Assembly: GCA_963921825.1 (NCBI GenBank)
Contig: OY997594.1
Coordinates: forward strand, 191,001-255,000
Reading direction: 5' to 3'
DNA: 64,000 nt
From: Erodium maritimum
Taxonomy: Eukaryota; Streptophyta; Magnoliopsida; Geraniales; Geraniaceae
How positions within the stretch are numbered: position 1 is the first letter of the stretch; every line of letters begins with the position of its first letter. A program made the position numbers and the translations under genes. The notes beneath the pieces are model-generated. The model saw only the letters and a list, made by a program, of their open reading frames with translations. It searched no databases and was not told where the DNA came from. Of the stretch, positions 12,299-24,800 are shown in pieces.

Positions 12299-12547
12299 TT
12301 ATTTTAACACCCTACTAAACATTTAATTTCAAAATGATACTCTGACATAATTTTTTTGCACTTTCATAACTAAACCAAACATTTAATAACACTTTCATAC
12401 CCAGCTGTCAGATTCTGTTAACTTTCCATCCAAAATAGAATCTGACGGCTGGGTATGAAAGTGTTATTAAATGTTTGGTTTAGATATGAAAGTGTAAAAA
12501 TTTATGCCAGGGTATCATTTTGAAATTAAATGTCTGATAGGTGTAAA
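12299..12547. mobile_element. Foldback (snap-back) MITE at the broken 5' end of copy 2
   Basis: Two arms of about 110 bases are near-perfect inverted copies around a short loop (about 12412-12432): the left has 'aacactttcatacccagc', the right 'gctgggtatgaaagtgtt'. Outer tips are 'acaccctact' and its imperfect complement 'gatagggtgt'. Similar 13-base stretches lie outside both tips ('atgctgggcaagt' and 'atgctggccaagt'), possibly a degenerate target duplication. Homology of copy 2 to the other KS-like genes starts just behind this element. Confidence 0.7.
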
Positions 12548-13537
12548 TGCTGGCCAAGTTCACCGGAGGTTCCATGTTTCCCAGAGTGCATCAAATGGTT
12601 GCTAGCCAATCAACAACAGAATGGGTCGTGGGGCCTTCCTCATCAGCGCCATCCAGCGCTGACTAAAGACACACTCTCATCAACTTTGGCATGTGTTCTT
12701 GCTCTAAAACGATGGGGTGTTGGTGAACAAAACATCATCAATGGTACTTGTACCGTTCTTCTTGCTGATTTTCTCAATGTGCACATACCGTTCTTAATTT
12801 GTGTGTGGAGTCTATATCTAAAAAGTTCTGTTTGCTGTAGGCCTTCAATTTATTGAAACAAATTTTGCTTCAATTACTGACAAGAATCAACAAGAACCTA
12901 TTGGATTTGATATAACCTTCCCTGGCATGATCAAGCATGCTAGAGATTTGAATCTGAATCTCCCCTTGAGACCAACAGATGTGGATGCAATGCTTCACCG
13001 CAGGGATCTGGAGCTTTCAAGGTAAACTTTTGTTTGCTTTTTTTGTGTTAGTCAGTTCAGCTGATCTGTTTTCCATTTTTTATCCAATTGTTGCTCGTTA
13101 TTAAGTGATGGAGCCTGATCCAACCCAAAACTCCACTAAACCCACATTCTTTCTATGTGTAGAGGCAATGGAAGCGACTCGGAGGGAAGGAAAGCTTTTA
13201 CTTAGCCTATGTGTCAGAGGGACTAGGAAAATTTCAGGACTGGGCAATGGTTCTGAAATATCAGCGGAGGAATGGGTCGCTCTTCAATTCACCATCCGCA
13301 ACAGCTATTGCGCTTACTCACCTTCCCAATGATGGTTGCCTTGACTATATCCGATCACTCGTAAATATATCTGGGGATGCAGGTCTCTTTCTCTCTCTCA
13401 TTTGATGTTTGTGTTTTAGTTTCACTATCATGACATACATCTGGTTCTTCTGAATTGATCTCTTCAGTTCCCGCAATTTACCCTCTACACCTATACTCTC
13501 GGCTTCATATGGTTGACACTCTTGGGAGGTTGGGAAT

Positions 13538-14066
13538 TGTAATTAGTATTGAGGAGTGGAAAAAGTCACCATTAATGATCCCTTCATTAATGGAGTAGTT
13601 GAAGAGTCCCAATACTTGTGTATATATATTAGTCACTTGTGTATTATCAAAACAAGTTGAATGAGAACATATTTTCTCATTTCTACATGGTATCAGAGCT
13701 GTGGTTATCAGCTCTGTGGGGTTGGGAAATTTAGGAGTGAGCCTCCATTGTGCCGGGTGTGCACGTTCGGTGTCTTTCTTTTTCGTTCGTTTTCTGTTCT
13801 CACCTCCTATCCCATAAGATAGAGGATATTTTGGGTTTCCTACGTCTGAAATCGCAGAGCCATCTGACCGCAACCGGAGTTGCACTTGCCGGGACAAGTT
13901 ATTGTTGTTTGGGAACTGTTTTAGCTTATTTACGAAGTTCCAGACGCTTTTTTTCACTCACCTCCGGCGAGTGAGGTCTCTACAAGGCATAACCGGCCAT
14001 TCTGGAGTTTCTGGAAATTTTCGCCGCCGCGCACAGCCGCGCGTGAGCCACACGCGCCGCCACCTG
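13538..14066 (+). mobile_element. Truncated copia-type LTR element in exon 6 of copy 2 (fossil)
   Basis: A 150-bp LTR (13538-13687, TG..CA) is followed directly by 'tggtatcagagct', the methionine-initiator tRNA primer site typical of plant Ty1/copia elements, then about 370 bases of leader. No second LTR and no coding genes remain, so the element is broken. It splits the KS exon. It is younger than the duplication that produced copy 2, because copies 1 and 3 lack it. Confidence 0.8.
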
Positions 14067-15669
14067 CATCATTTCAGGAACGAGATAGCTAGTGTATTGG
14101 ATGAAAAATACAGGTAAGTTCTACCTACGGTCATAAGAAACCCATTACCGTGATGTGATTGGGTACACAAACTTTCCTTATCCATAGGCGTGCACATGTG
14201 AGTCTTGCTTCATATCTAATAGTTATGAATGTTGAACCATGGCCTATTAGGCTAATCTTTTGGTCATATTAGTGCTCAGTATGTATATCACGGGATTCAT
14301 TGCTCCTTCCTCGAAGCCCAGGCTTCACAACAACGGGTGCCAGGCTTGTTTTTGTGGACTAGAATTATGAAGTTAATATGTGTGTTGATATACATGTTAA
14401 ATCCCTGACCTAATAGGCTGGGCCTCTTCCCATCAGTTCCTGCACTGAAATTTCCTATAAATATGTTCTACAAAGTTTGGTTGTGCCTTACTAGAAAGCA
14501 CTGCATTTTCCATGGCGCAGATGCTGGCTACAGGGAGAAGAAGAGATATTTCTTGACACAGCCACCTGTGCAATGACATTTCGGGTATTGTGTGACAACG
14601 GATATGAGGTTTCCTCAGGTATTTGTTCGTTATATATAGTAGTTAAACCACTGAGGTTGGCCTGGTGGTCAAGTGAGTTCTCTCACCTTCTGGAGGTCAG
14701 AAATATATAGTCTTTAGATTTGTTAATTTAATCTATTGAAGTAGATTTTCTGACAATTATGCAGATCCGTTAGCTAAGTTTGCTGAAGAAGATTACTTCT
14801 TCAATACCCTTGAAGGGTATGTGAAGGACACTCGCACTGTATTGGAGTTGTACAAGGCTTCCCATATGATTATACATCCAGATGAGTCATATTTGGATCA
14901 GATACAATCATGGACAAGTTGCTTCCTGAAACAAGAATCATCCAGTGGTTCAATTCAAGCTAATGTTTTATGTATATGCAGCTAAGCACAAACTTATTCC
15001 GTTTGATTAGTTTAGCACTGAAAAGTTTCACTGTTCTAGGTGGATTATGCTCTAATGTTCCCGTCCTACGCAAATATAGAAAGATTAATAACCACAAAAA
15101 GTATTGAGCATTACGATGTCAATGGCATAAGAGTTCTGAAAACTTCGTACTGGTAGGCATTCTTTCAGTATATATATTCTGAAAATCTCGGCCTAACCAC
15201 AGTCTCATTAATAGATTCTTAATGGTCGTAACAGTTCTCCAAATATTGGTAACAAGGATTTTCTGAAGTTGGCAGTGAAAGACTTCAATGTCCACCAAAC
15301 TTTATATCTGAAGGAATTTAAAGAATGTGAAAGGTATGGATCTTGGTCTGAGTGTCATAGGCAGTGCTATCATGTGAATATTGCAGCATTACATTTGCTA
15401 TAATGCAGGTGGGTTGTAGAGCAGAGATTAGACAAGGTGAGGTTCGTGAAACATAAGATAGGCTATTGCTACTACACTGCTGCTGCAATCCTTCCCTCTC
15501 CTGAATTATCTGAGGCTCGCCTTGCATGGGCCAAGCATGGTATCTTGCTAAGTGCGGTCGATGAATGGTTTGACAGAGCAGTAGGCTATGAAGAGGACAA
15601 AGTAATGTTGGTTGATCTGGTCGAGAAGTATGTTCATTTAACCTATCCTTTTTTTTCATTTTCATTGTG

Positions 15670-16025
15670 GGCATCTCTAATGCATAAACCTTTACCGGGC
15701 TTATAAAGCTTGGCTTATTGCAAATTTTCAGTTTCTCTCTCCTCAATGAGCCAAGCTATTAGACAGTGGTCTCCAATGCACTTGTAACTGTTAGGCTAAA
15801 TTGCTTGGCTAATGCTGAAATTTCAAAGCCTCAAAGCTATTATTTGTTGTTTCTCTCTCCTCAAAGCCTTGTTTGGGCCAAGCATTTGGCTACTATTTTA
15901 GCACCAAGCTCAAATAGTCAAACTTTTTTAAGTCATGCTTTAGCCAAGCACTTGACTTAATTTCTTGGCTTAACCAAATAGTCAAGCTCTTTAAGCCAAG
16001 CTTTTATCCCCCCCATTGGAGATGC
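15670..16025. mobile_element. MITE in intron 11 of copy 2
   Basis: Ends are 'gcatctctaatg' and 'cattggagatgc', complementary with two differences. The interior is rich in 'aagccaagc'-type words. Copy 3 keeps only the right end (27163-27193) at the same place, and copy 1 has no insertion. Confidence 0.65.
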
Positions 16026-17254
16026 TTCTAGGATCCTTCATTGCTATATATGAAAAAACCAAGTCTGATAGAAGATGAGCTTCAGGTGGGATGTGAATGC
16101 TGGTACCGTTGGTTGCTCTGAGATTGTTAAGATCTTGTTTTCGGCTCTCCTTAGTACAGTTTGTGAGAATGGCATCACAGCATATGAAGCACATGGATGC
16201 GACGTGACAACCCACATTAAGAAGACGGTGAGACTAAATTCTTTGGTGAATTACTAAAATGTGCCTTTTTGAATTGGTCATGTGCGGAAAACTCCCTTTT
16301 GACAATAATAAGATACATTAGGCTAGGTTCGGGTTTAAGGTTATTTTCGGCTTTTCCTACTGTCAGACAAACAGACCTGTTTTTTAGGTTTTGGTTAAGG
16401 TAAGGTTGGGGAATCGTTAGGGTAGTGGTGGTTTAGGATTATTTTCGGGTTTTGGAAAATAATAAGATACACGTGCCTTGCACATCATATAAATGGAATA
16501 TCCAGTCCATTTTAACGGAATGGAAAAGTTTTTGACATTTTCGCACATGACCCATTCACAAGAGCATATTTTAGTAATTCTTTGAACTAAGTTATTGTTT
16601 GTCTTCTAATCGCTATTGCCTCCTGGCAAAAAGAAACGTTATTGTTTCATTACCTACTGAGCCGCTGTTGCTTGGTGACACGAGCTTTGTTTCTGGTTTT
16701 ATGGCAGTGGTTGGATACACTGAAAACCATGCTAAAGGAAGCAGAATGGATAAGGAGTGGATTTGTGCCAACAATGGATGAGTACTTTGTAATTGCGAAT
16801 ACGTCTATTGCATTAACACCAATGGTTGTTCCTTGTCTACTCTTTGTGGGAGCCAAGGTTTCCCAAGAAACCTTAGAAAGTCCTGAATTCCATCATCTTG
16901 GTCATCTTATGAGCATCACTGGACGTCTTCTCAATGACGTTCAGACCTATCAGGTACACACTCTTCTCATTTTCACAAAACTATAATACTCTATCCTGAA
17001 AACTTTTGATTTAGGAGGTGAATTATGTCCTTGTGGGAGTTAGCTGGTGGAGTGTGAGTGCATAGAATTTGAAGCGAAAGAAAAAAAAATGAATGACACT
17101 TGTTTTGAAACTGTAAGAATATATTGTAGGGATAATTGAAAAATATTATCCCAGAGGTATTCATTTTTAGCAACTTGTAACACTCTTCTTTGATAATTGC
17201 AAAAAAGTACCTTGAACTTGTCTTTTTGTTGCAATTTGTATTTTTTAAATTTAA

Positions 17255-17530
17255 GGGTTAATTACCTTTAGTACCCATTATGTATTGGCAACGTACTGGA
17301 CAAAATTTTGATCAAGTTTACGCCATTTTAATAATATGTGACCAATTCATAAGGTATGTAATTGTTCTGTTACCAATACATAAGGGGTATTATATGATCT
17401 GTGGCCATTTCATAGGGGGTACTAAATGTGTGTTACCAAAACGTATGGACTCTTATTGAACATTATAAAACTTTTAGGTACTAAAGGCGTGTTACCAATT
17501 CAAAAGGGGCACAAAAGGTAATTAATCCTT
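17255..17530. mobile_element. MITE nested within the foldback element of copy 2 intron 13
   Basis: Inverted ends 'gggttaattacctt' and 'aaggtaattaatcc' enclose about 250 bases with 'gtaccc' and 'gtgttacc' words. It interrupts the outer foldback element (17127-17692). Copy 3 keeps only a piece (27944-28066). Confidence 0.55.
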
Positions 17531-18357
17531 ACTTTAAATTTTCAAGGGTAAAATTGTCATTTTAAAAGAACTTTATATAAAGTGTAACAAAAAGACATGT
17601 TCGGGTTTCTTTTTTGCAATTATCGAAGAGGGCTACCGTAGAAGTTGCAAAAAGTGAATTACTCAGGGTACTGTTTTGCAATTATCCCTATATTGTACTT
17701 GTGCAGAGAGAAGCCGAGGAAGGGAAACAAGGGAATGCTGTGATGTTGCGAGTAATCCATAGCAATGGTGTGGTCAAAGAAGAGGAGGCCATTGGAGAGA
17801 TAAACCGTGTGATTACTGAAAAGAGGAGAGAGTTGCTGAGGTTGGTGTTGCAGAAGAGAGGGAGCTTGGTTCCTAGAGCCTGCAAGGATGTGTTTTGGTA
17901 TATGAACAAGGTGATGTAGCTTTTTTACATGGAGGCTGATGGACTCTACAAAACTGATTTGATGAAGGAACTGAGTGCAATCGTTCATGAACCCATTGTT
18001 CTCCTTCAACACCTTCAATGATCCAGGTGCTCCTCTTTGGCCCCCTTGATATTCTGGTGTTGGCCACCGTTGCTCAGGCGTGCATTTTGGCTGTGTGGGT
18101 TGTATTGTTGAGCTAGGCCGAATAACGTGCAAATTGCTGAATAACTTGTATTACTGAATAACGTGCAAATTGCTTGATCTGCAAGTAATAAATATCATCA
18201 TTCCTGGATCGAGAACTTAGAAAGTGGCAACAATGTAATAGTTACTATGTTTATACAGCTTATTCGGCTTTAAGACGGTGTGCTCCCTTGTTGGAGACTT
18301 ACATCTTATTGCGGATGCTGGGATTCGGAAAGGTGTGTGGCAAAGGGGTGGTAGGTC

Positions 18358-18552
18358 CGGGAGGTGGAATCAGATGTCTTAAATGTGGTTTTGATCGTCC
18401 TTGATTGGTCGTTAAATGCTTTAAAATATCTTATTATTAAGGATATTTGGACCTCTAGAGAGTTTTTAGGAGAAATGATGGTTCATTTTATTTGTTTATA
18501 GTAGTAATAAGATTGCCAATAGTCTTGTCCAATTAGCTTTCGTTAAAGTGTG
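18358..18552 (+). pseudogene. RNase H-like domain remnant, probably from a LINE
   Basis: In two + frames the stretch reads EVESDVLNVVL and, 100 bases on, SSNKIANSLVQLAF. These are the acid-bearing strand and the C-terminal helix of plant RNase H-like domains found in LINEs and their relatives. At least one frame change lies between them. A diverged second piece of the first half is at 28640-28830. There is no reverse transcriptase nearby. Confidence 0.5.
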
Positions 18553-18559
18553 ATTATGT

Positions 18560-20680
18560 TGTTCTTCACTCGATTGGTTTTGTTACAAGGCACAATAGCA
18601 TCGAAACGGTGCGTCGTTTGGGCGTCGAATCTGAGTGGCTGCGTCTAGTCTGCGTCGAATCTGCGAAAACAGAGATTCGACGACGAGGATCTTGTAGACT
18701 CAGCGACCCGTCGAATCGACGGATATGGGGCCCAGTCGTATCGTGGCTAGCATACCAGCGTGTGCCGCGGCACATGAATCTGTGTTAGATACATCGCCCG
18801 CTTCGTCTTCAAACCCTACTTCTCTCAACCCGTTTCTTCGACTTTCGATAATCATCACCGAAATTACACACCCGTCATCCTCTTCCTAACCTAACGACGC
18901 CACCGTCGTTTCTCCACCGGCCTTACTTCGCCACTGCCTCCTTTCCTTTTTCCGTGTATCTGTCGCCCGAATCACCTCCCATGACCGATGACAGTCCTCT
19001 CCGAGGCTCTTCCCCGATGTTGGGGTGGAGCTCGAGCCGCCCATACCACCGCCAGTCGGAACCGGGAACTCCAATCCCCTCCATGGTCTTGTACGCAGGG
19101 ATGAATGTCATCTCGCTGGCAATGATACATTACACATGTATCGGAAATGGAGTTGGCCCGAGAAATCCGCCTTGGTGTGTGCATAGCTCAGACAGACGGG
19201 TGAAGGTGGTGACGAATCTGTAAGCAAAGATAGCAAGTGAACCGCCAAAGGGTTGGAAAGAATAAGCTCGTCCTTTGGAAATAAAGGATGGCCACCCTTT
19301 TGCAATAGAGGAAAGAGGACCCGGGGATGGCGGAGGAACTGAAATTGTGGTTGCAAATGTGGTAAGAATAGCCATCCCAAGCAATAGCCGAAGGTCGTCA
19401 TCCCACGATACAAGACGGTCAATCTTTGGCAAACAGGACGGCGGAGGAAGGAACGGTGGAGGACCTGTAATTCTTTTTGAAGGTGTAATGTGCTGGACAA
19501 CTTTAAATTGTCTCTTAGTTGTCGATAATAAAAAATGACGAGTGACGTTGGTTACCTCACGACATTGCTTCAACACACAACAATTTAAAGTAATGGCATA
19601 AGGAAATCCCGGTCACTTGCCATCTTTGATTAAGAAATACCGAGAAAATAATTTGAAGTTGTTCGTCATATTACGCCCCCAAACCGATTACTCGAGTCTG
19701 GGAAGGTGGTTTGCGATAGGCCCTAGTAGTCAGTTTGCACGTGCAATGTGATGATATCGATTTGAACATATAAATAAATGTATTTTGATCGGATCGGGTC
19801 TTCTTGCATTTTGATAAACACATCGATTTGGACATGTTTTTTATTTTAATTCTAAACAATAGACTCGGATTAGACCGAATCGATCTATTCCCATTGTGAC
19901 ACGATTTCAACGACCCACGAATCGGGTCTAATTCATTCGTGGAGTCCACTAATTTTCCAAAAATTTAGCCTCAATAGACCAGAATTAGACCGAATCGGTC
20001 TATTTTCATTGTAGATAGTCTAAGGCTCAATCTTTTTTTCTTAATACTAGTCTCCTAATATCGGTTCTAACATAAATTGGTCGGATCGAATCTAAATTTA
20101 TCAGGAATCGACCTCGACAAAAAAATGTTTAGCTTGAGTTGACACTAGATTGTTTACTGAAAGAGACTAATTTGGACTAACTCGATTACAACGAGTTCAG
20201 ACGACTTGTTAAAGGCATTACTCAGTTACTCGTCATCAATTGTCTTAGGTAGAAGTCCTTAACTGTTTGAGTTTGATTCTCGAAATATTCAGGTCGACCT
20301 CAACTCAACCTATTCCAAAACGAAATCGATCTCAATGTTGGATTCATTTAATATAACCAAGCTGTTAAGACTTGTTCCCCCAAGCCAACTGAATAATCTA
20401 TTTGAACGTAGGATAACATGTCGGAGATGTTTAAGGACATCGTTCCCGGAGGACCACAAAGTAAATACCCACCGTTAACGTAGGGAAATTTTGTTAATTA
20501 GTGCTTACTATCCAAATAACAATGAAAATGTAGTAGAAATAAGAATTCTAGTGGATAAGGATTGGAAAAGATTAAAAACTAATGGAACACTTTTTTTTGA
20601 AACGATTAAATGAACAGACTTAACTCTTCGGATTGAATTGAAGTATTTATCTTTAAGTTTGAATCGACTCGTTAAATCCT
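18560..20680. other. Intergenic, partly GC-rich, no gene recognised
   Basis: Bases 18600-19500 are richer in GC than the surroundings and have overlapping open frames on both strands (for instance 19130-19576 -), but none shows a domain I know, and they contradict one another. The remainder (19600-20680) is AT-rich with no signal. It could hold a decayed gene fragment. Confidence 0.4.
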
Positions 20681-20684
20681 TTTA

Positions 20685-21800
20685 TTCTAATGGGCTTTTG
20701 GTTTTGGTCCAGGTCCGGGCCCATCCATTTGAATGGGCCAGGGGTGGGTAAACTAGGCTGTAGAGCTCACAGAAGATCTTCATGTCATTTTGATCCCTCT
20801 CTCTGCAAGCTCAACGAGAATCGCATCGCCGACGTCGACCCAACTTCAATCTCAGGCGGTTCTCTGCTTTTCTAGGTTAAAGTTCTAGTCCTTTTCAGTT
20901 TTCTTATGAACTTGATCTCGAAATCGGCTGAAGAAAAAAAAATCAATTGTAAATCGAAGACCATGTGATCGTTTGATATTGACTGTTTGTGGGGCGTTTG
21001 AGCTTGAGCTCAATCTTCCACAAACAATTCAAACAGTTTTTCATCGATGTCCCCACATCCATTGTCGTTTTGTTGGTTGATTCTTCTCAGTAGGTATATA
21101 TCCCTAGCAAATGATCGCTCTATATTTGTTATGATTTATGTTGAAAATTCTTCAAGTAGACAAGCAGGAAATATAATCTTAATCTGTATTTATTACATGA
21201 AAATTGTGCTTAAACTAATCTGTACACACAATAACTTTCCTAGAATGACATGAAATGGGTGGAGGTTATTGTTATATGTTTGTGCTTTTGTTTAATTGGG
21301 TTAGGCGTCAATAGTTTGTATAAGCACTCTATCATACTAGAATGAAGTTGTTATAGAAATTAGTCATAACCCGTATGAATATGTCATTGCCTATCAAAAA
21401 AAACAAAACAAAGTAAGACGGGGAACATGCGAGAGCCACATAATCAATTCCAAGTAAAAGAGCATGTGATTGTTTTATGTTGAATATTTGTGGGCAGCTT
21501 GAGCTTGAGTTCAAGCTTCCCCAAACAATTCAAACATGGGTTCATCAGTGTCCCCACAGCGATTGTTGTTTCGTTGGTTGTTTATTCTCTACAGCTATCA
21601 CGTCCACATAAAATCAACCATGCTATGTTAGTTGAGGTTAAAAGCTGCAAATATATATATTATACCATCCAAATGACATCATCCAAGGGAAGGGCTAGGA
21701 TGCAAGGGTACTTCGGTCATTCAATATGATCATTTTGATGTTCAGGGTAGTGGCATTATTCACGTGCATGGTGTAAGGCAGTGTCATGGAGTTTCCCCTA
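20685..21800. repeat. Left part of the duplicated KS block (upstream of copy 3)
   Basis: Recognisable again are the words seen upstream of copy 1: 'gggcccatccatttga', 'cttcatgtcattttgatcc', 'gttgtttcgttggttg', and the last 80 bases before the TATA box. Divergence is clearly higher than in exons, with many indels. Confidence 0.65.
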
Positions 21801-21810
21801 CTATATAAAT
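21801..21810 (+). promoter_or_regulatory. Probable TATA box of KS-like copy 3
   Basis: 'ctatataaat', 64 bases before the ATG at 21874 and at the position equivalent to the TATA stretch of copy 1. Confidence 0.5.
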
Positions 21811-21873
21811 ATTATGCCTTTAGGCATTTTCTTCACAAACATATAAGTTATTTGCTTGCACCTGAATGCAACA

Positions 21874-24800
21874 ATGTCTCCCTCTCTTTCCATCCCTACC
21901 AATCTTTTATATACCTATCAACCCAACAGGCGCTCCACATTTATATCAGGTTGCTATTTAAACTCCATTCTGAAAATAAATATGAAGAATCCTACATACC
22001 AGTAATGTCAATGTATTAATGTTTTGCTTCACACTTGGATAAGAGAGAAACTAATCGTTTTCAATTTGTTGTGTTATTTGCTTACTATTAACTTGCATCT
22101 TTCCAAGTGAGTATCTTGTTTTTTAGTTATTAAAACATCTGGTTCAATTTGTTCTCTACAGCCGTTTCTTCTCCCACAGGAGGATTTCCAGCAAGAAATG
22201 GAGATACTGTATGATCTCCTTTACATTCATTCTCTCTTTGTCAAAGTTGATGGCTCGAAATGATAATGATGATTTTATGCAGAGTTGTGAAGGTACTAAG
22301 GAAAGGATCAAGAAGTTGTTTGATAAGGTGGAGCTTTCTGTGTCTTCCTATGACACTGCATGGGCAGCAATGGTCCCTTCCCCAAGTTCACCGGAGGTTC
22401 CATGTTTCCCAGAGTGCATTAAATGGTTGCTAACCAATCAACAACTTAATGGGTCGTGGGGCCTTCCTCATCAGCGCCATCCTGCGCTGATTAAAGACAC
22501 ACTCTCATCGACCTTGGCATGTGTTCTTGCTCTAAAACGATGGGGTGTTGGTGAACAAAACATCATCAATGGTACTTGTACTTGCTGATTTTCTCAATGT
22601 GTACATACACATACCGTTCATAATTTGTTAAACAATCCTGTTTGCTGTAGGCCTTCAATTTATTGAAACAAATTTTGCTTCAATTACTGACAAGAACCAA
22701 CAAGAACCGATTGGATTTGATATAACTTTCCCTGGCATGATCGAGCAAGCCAGAGATTTGAATCTGAATCTCCCCCTGAGGCCAACTGATATGGATGCAA
22801 TGCTTCACCACAGAAATTTGGAGCTTAAAAGGTAAAAGTTTGTTCACTTTTCTTTTTGTTTCTATTTTTTATGCGCTTGTTGCTCATTATTGCCTGATCC
22901 AAACCAAAACTCCACTGAACCCACATTCCTTCTATGTTTAGAGGCAATGGAAGCGACTCGGTGGGAAGGAAAGCTTACTTAGCCTATGTGTCAGAGGGTC
23001 TTGGAAAATCGCAGGACTGGGCAATGGTTCTGAAGTATCAGCGGAGGAATGGGTCACTCTTCAATTCACCATCCACAACAGCAGCTGTGCTAACTCACCT
23101 TCCCAATGCTGGTTGCCTTGACTATATCCGATCACTCGTAAATATGTCTGGGGATGCAGGTCTCTCTCTCTCTATCTCTCTCTCTCTCTCATTTGATGTT
23201 TGTGTATTAGTTTCACTATCATGACATATATCTGGTTCTTCTGAATTGATCTCTTCAGTTCCCGCAATTTACCCTCTCCACCTATATTCTCGGATTCATA
23301 TGGTTGACACTCTTGAGAGTTTGGGAATCAAGCATCATTTCAGGAATGAGATCGCTAGTGTATTGGATGAAACATACAGGTAAATTTTACATATGCTCAT
23401 AAGAAACCCATTACAGTGATGTGGTTGGGTACACAAGCTTGAACACCACCATAGTTATTGTTTCTTTACTTCCATTATCCATAGGTGTACACATGCGAGT
23501 TTGGGTCCATATCTAATAGTTATGGATGTTGGACCATGACCTATTAGGCTAATCTTTTGCTCATATCAGTCCGCAGTATGTATATAACAGGCTTCGTTGC
23601 TCCTTCTGCGAAATCTAGGCTTCACAACAACAACGGCTTGTTTTGGTGGACTAAAATTATGAAGTTAAAATAATTAATTTTGTGAGGATCTTAATATCAT
23701 ATACTAAATTGCATCGACCACGTTTATAAATAATATGGTTTTTTTTATCACAAGACAAGTCAAAAGGTTTAGAAGGAAGAAGGGACCTTCTAGGAATATC
23801 CAGTCTCTGAAATATCTTCAAGACCTTTGTTGTCAATGTTTGACCCGTTTTTAAAAGAAACATATATGTTTTGTCCTGCTTGATGGCTTTTTGACCATGA
23901 ATGATGAACTGTTGACAAAATCCAAAGTATTAACATATTTTATATCTAATATTTGATATCTTGATCTGAATCTAATCAATTAATATTTTGAGATCTATGA
24001 ACGTTTAATTTTACATGGTAATTCACAGCTAATGCTAAATTTATTTAGTTCTGGACTTAATTATTACTTACGGACAATTTGAAATCATCTTTATTCGATA
24101 TGCCTCGAACTTAAGAACTTATTCACCAATTAAATAACGCGTCTATGTTTGACTAGTCGAATTGCCAACCTAACCATATTCTTTGATGAATTATATTATA
24201 ATTTTCGTATTTTCCATCTATAAATACAAATACAACAAGTACATTGTTAGAGAACTATTAATATAAGGGATACTATCATAAAGTTATCCTCAACTTTCAG
24301 CTATTTTCAAAAAGTTACACTTAACTTTAAAAAGTAACAAAACGATATCTTAACTTACAATTTTTCCAAATTAATCAAAGACATTAAAATTTTAAGAGAA
24401 AATGGTCATGTGCAGTGACCATCATTTAAATAAAAATACCCAAAATACTATTTAGACTTTCAAACCCTAAATACCCATTAAAACCTTTCCTTCTCACTAA
24501 AACATGTATTCTCACACACATATCATTCCCGAACCCACCAAACCTTTAGACCACAAGGCGGCGGCGCTGTTCCGGGAACCCCTCACCACAAGCCCTCGCC
24601 GTTTCATCTCCTCTGCTCTTTCCTCAGGGTCTCACTTAGTACTATTCTTCGCTCAAGCAAAAACAGGAGGCAAAGCTCGGCGATGGATGTGGAGTTGGTG
24701 GCTGAGGAGCTCGACGATGGCGATGTCAGTGGAGGAGCTCGACTTCAGCCTTTTTCTTCAGCTCCTGTGATGACGATGGAATTTTAGCCCACCGTGGGAG

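Larger units (their letters stand above)
12553..18021 (+). pseudogene. ent-kaurene-synthase-like pseudogene, copy 2
   Basis: Matches copies 1 and 3 in order over remnant exons at 12553-12743, 12841-13021, 13163-13382, 13468-13537 with 14067-14113, 14521-14618, 14765-14963, 15040-15152, 15235-15333, 15409-15627, 16086-16227, 16708-16953 and 17707-18021. Exons 1-2 and the first third of exon 3 (including SYDTAW) are missing. Exon 5 has two extra T after 'aaagc', which leads to an early stop. Exon 6 is split by an LTR-element fragment. The end of exon 8 with its splice donor is deleted. In exon 14 a Gln codon has become TAG. The former active site resembles copy 3: DEWFD, Met at the product-switch position, NDVQT motif. 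It cannot make a full enzyme, but spliced RNA pieces are possible. Confidence 0.9.

Noticed and set aside
19108-19576. Open frames on both strands at 19.1-19.6 kb as a gene
   Set aside because: Frames overlap and conflict, there are no splice-consistent partners and no known motif; GC bias alone explains their length.
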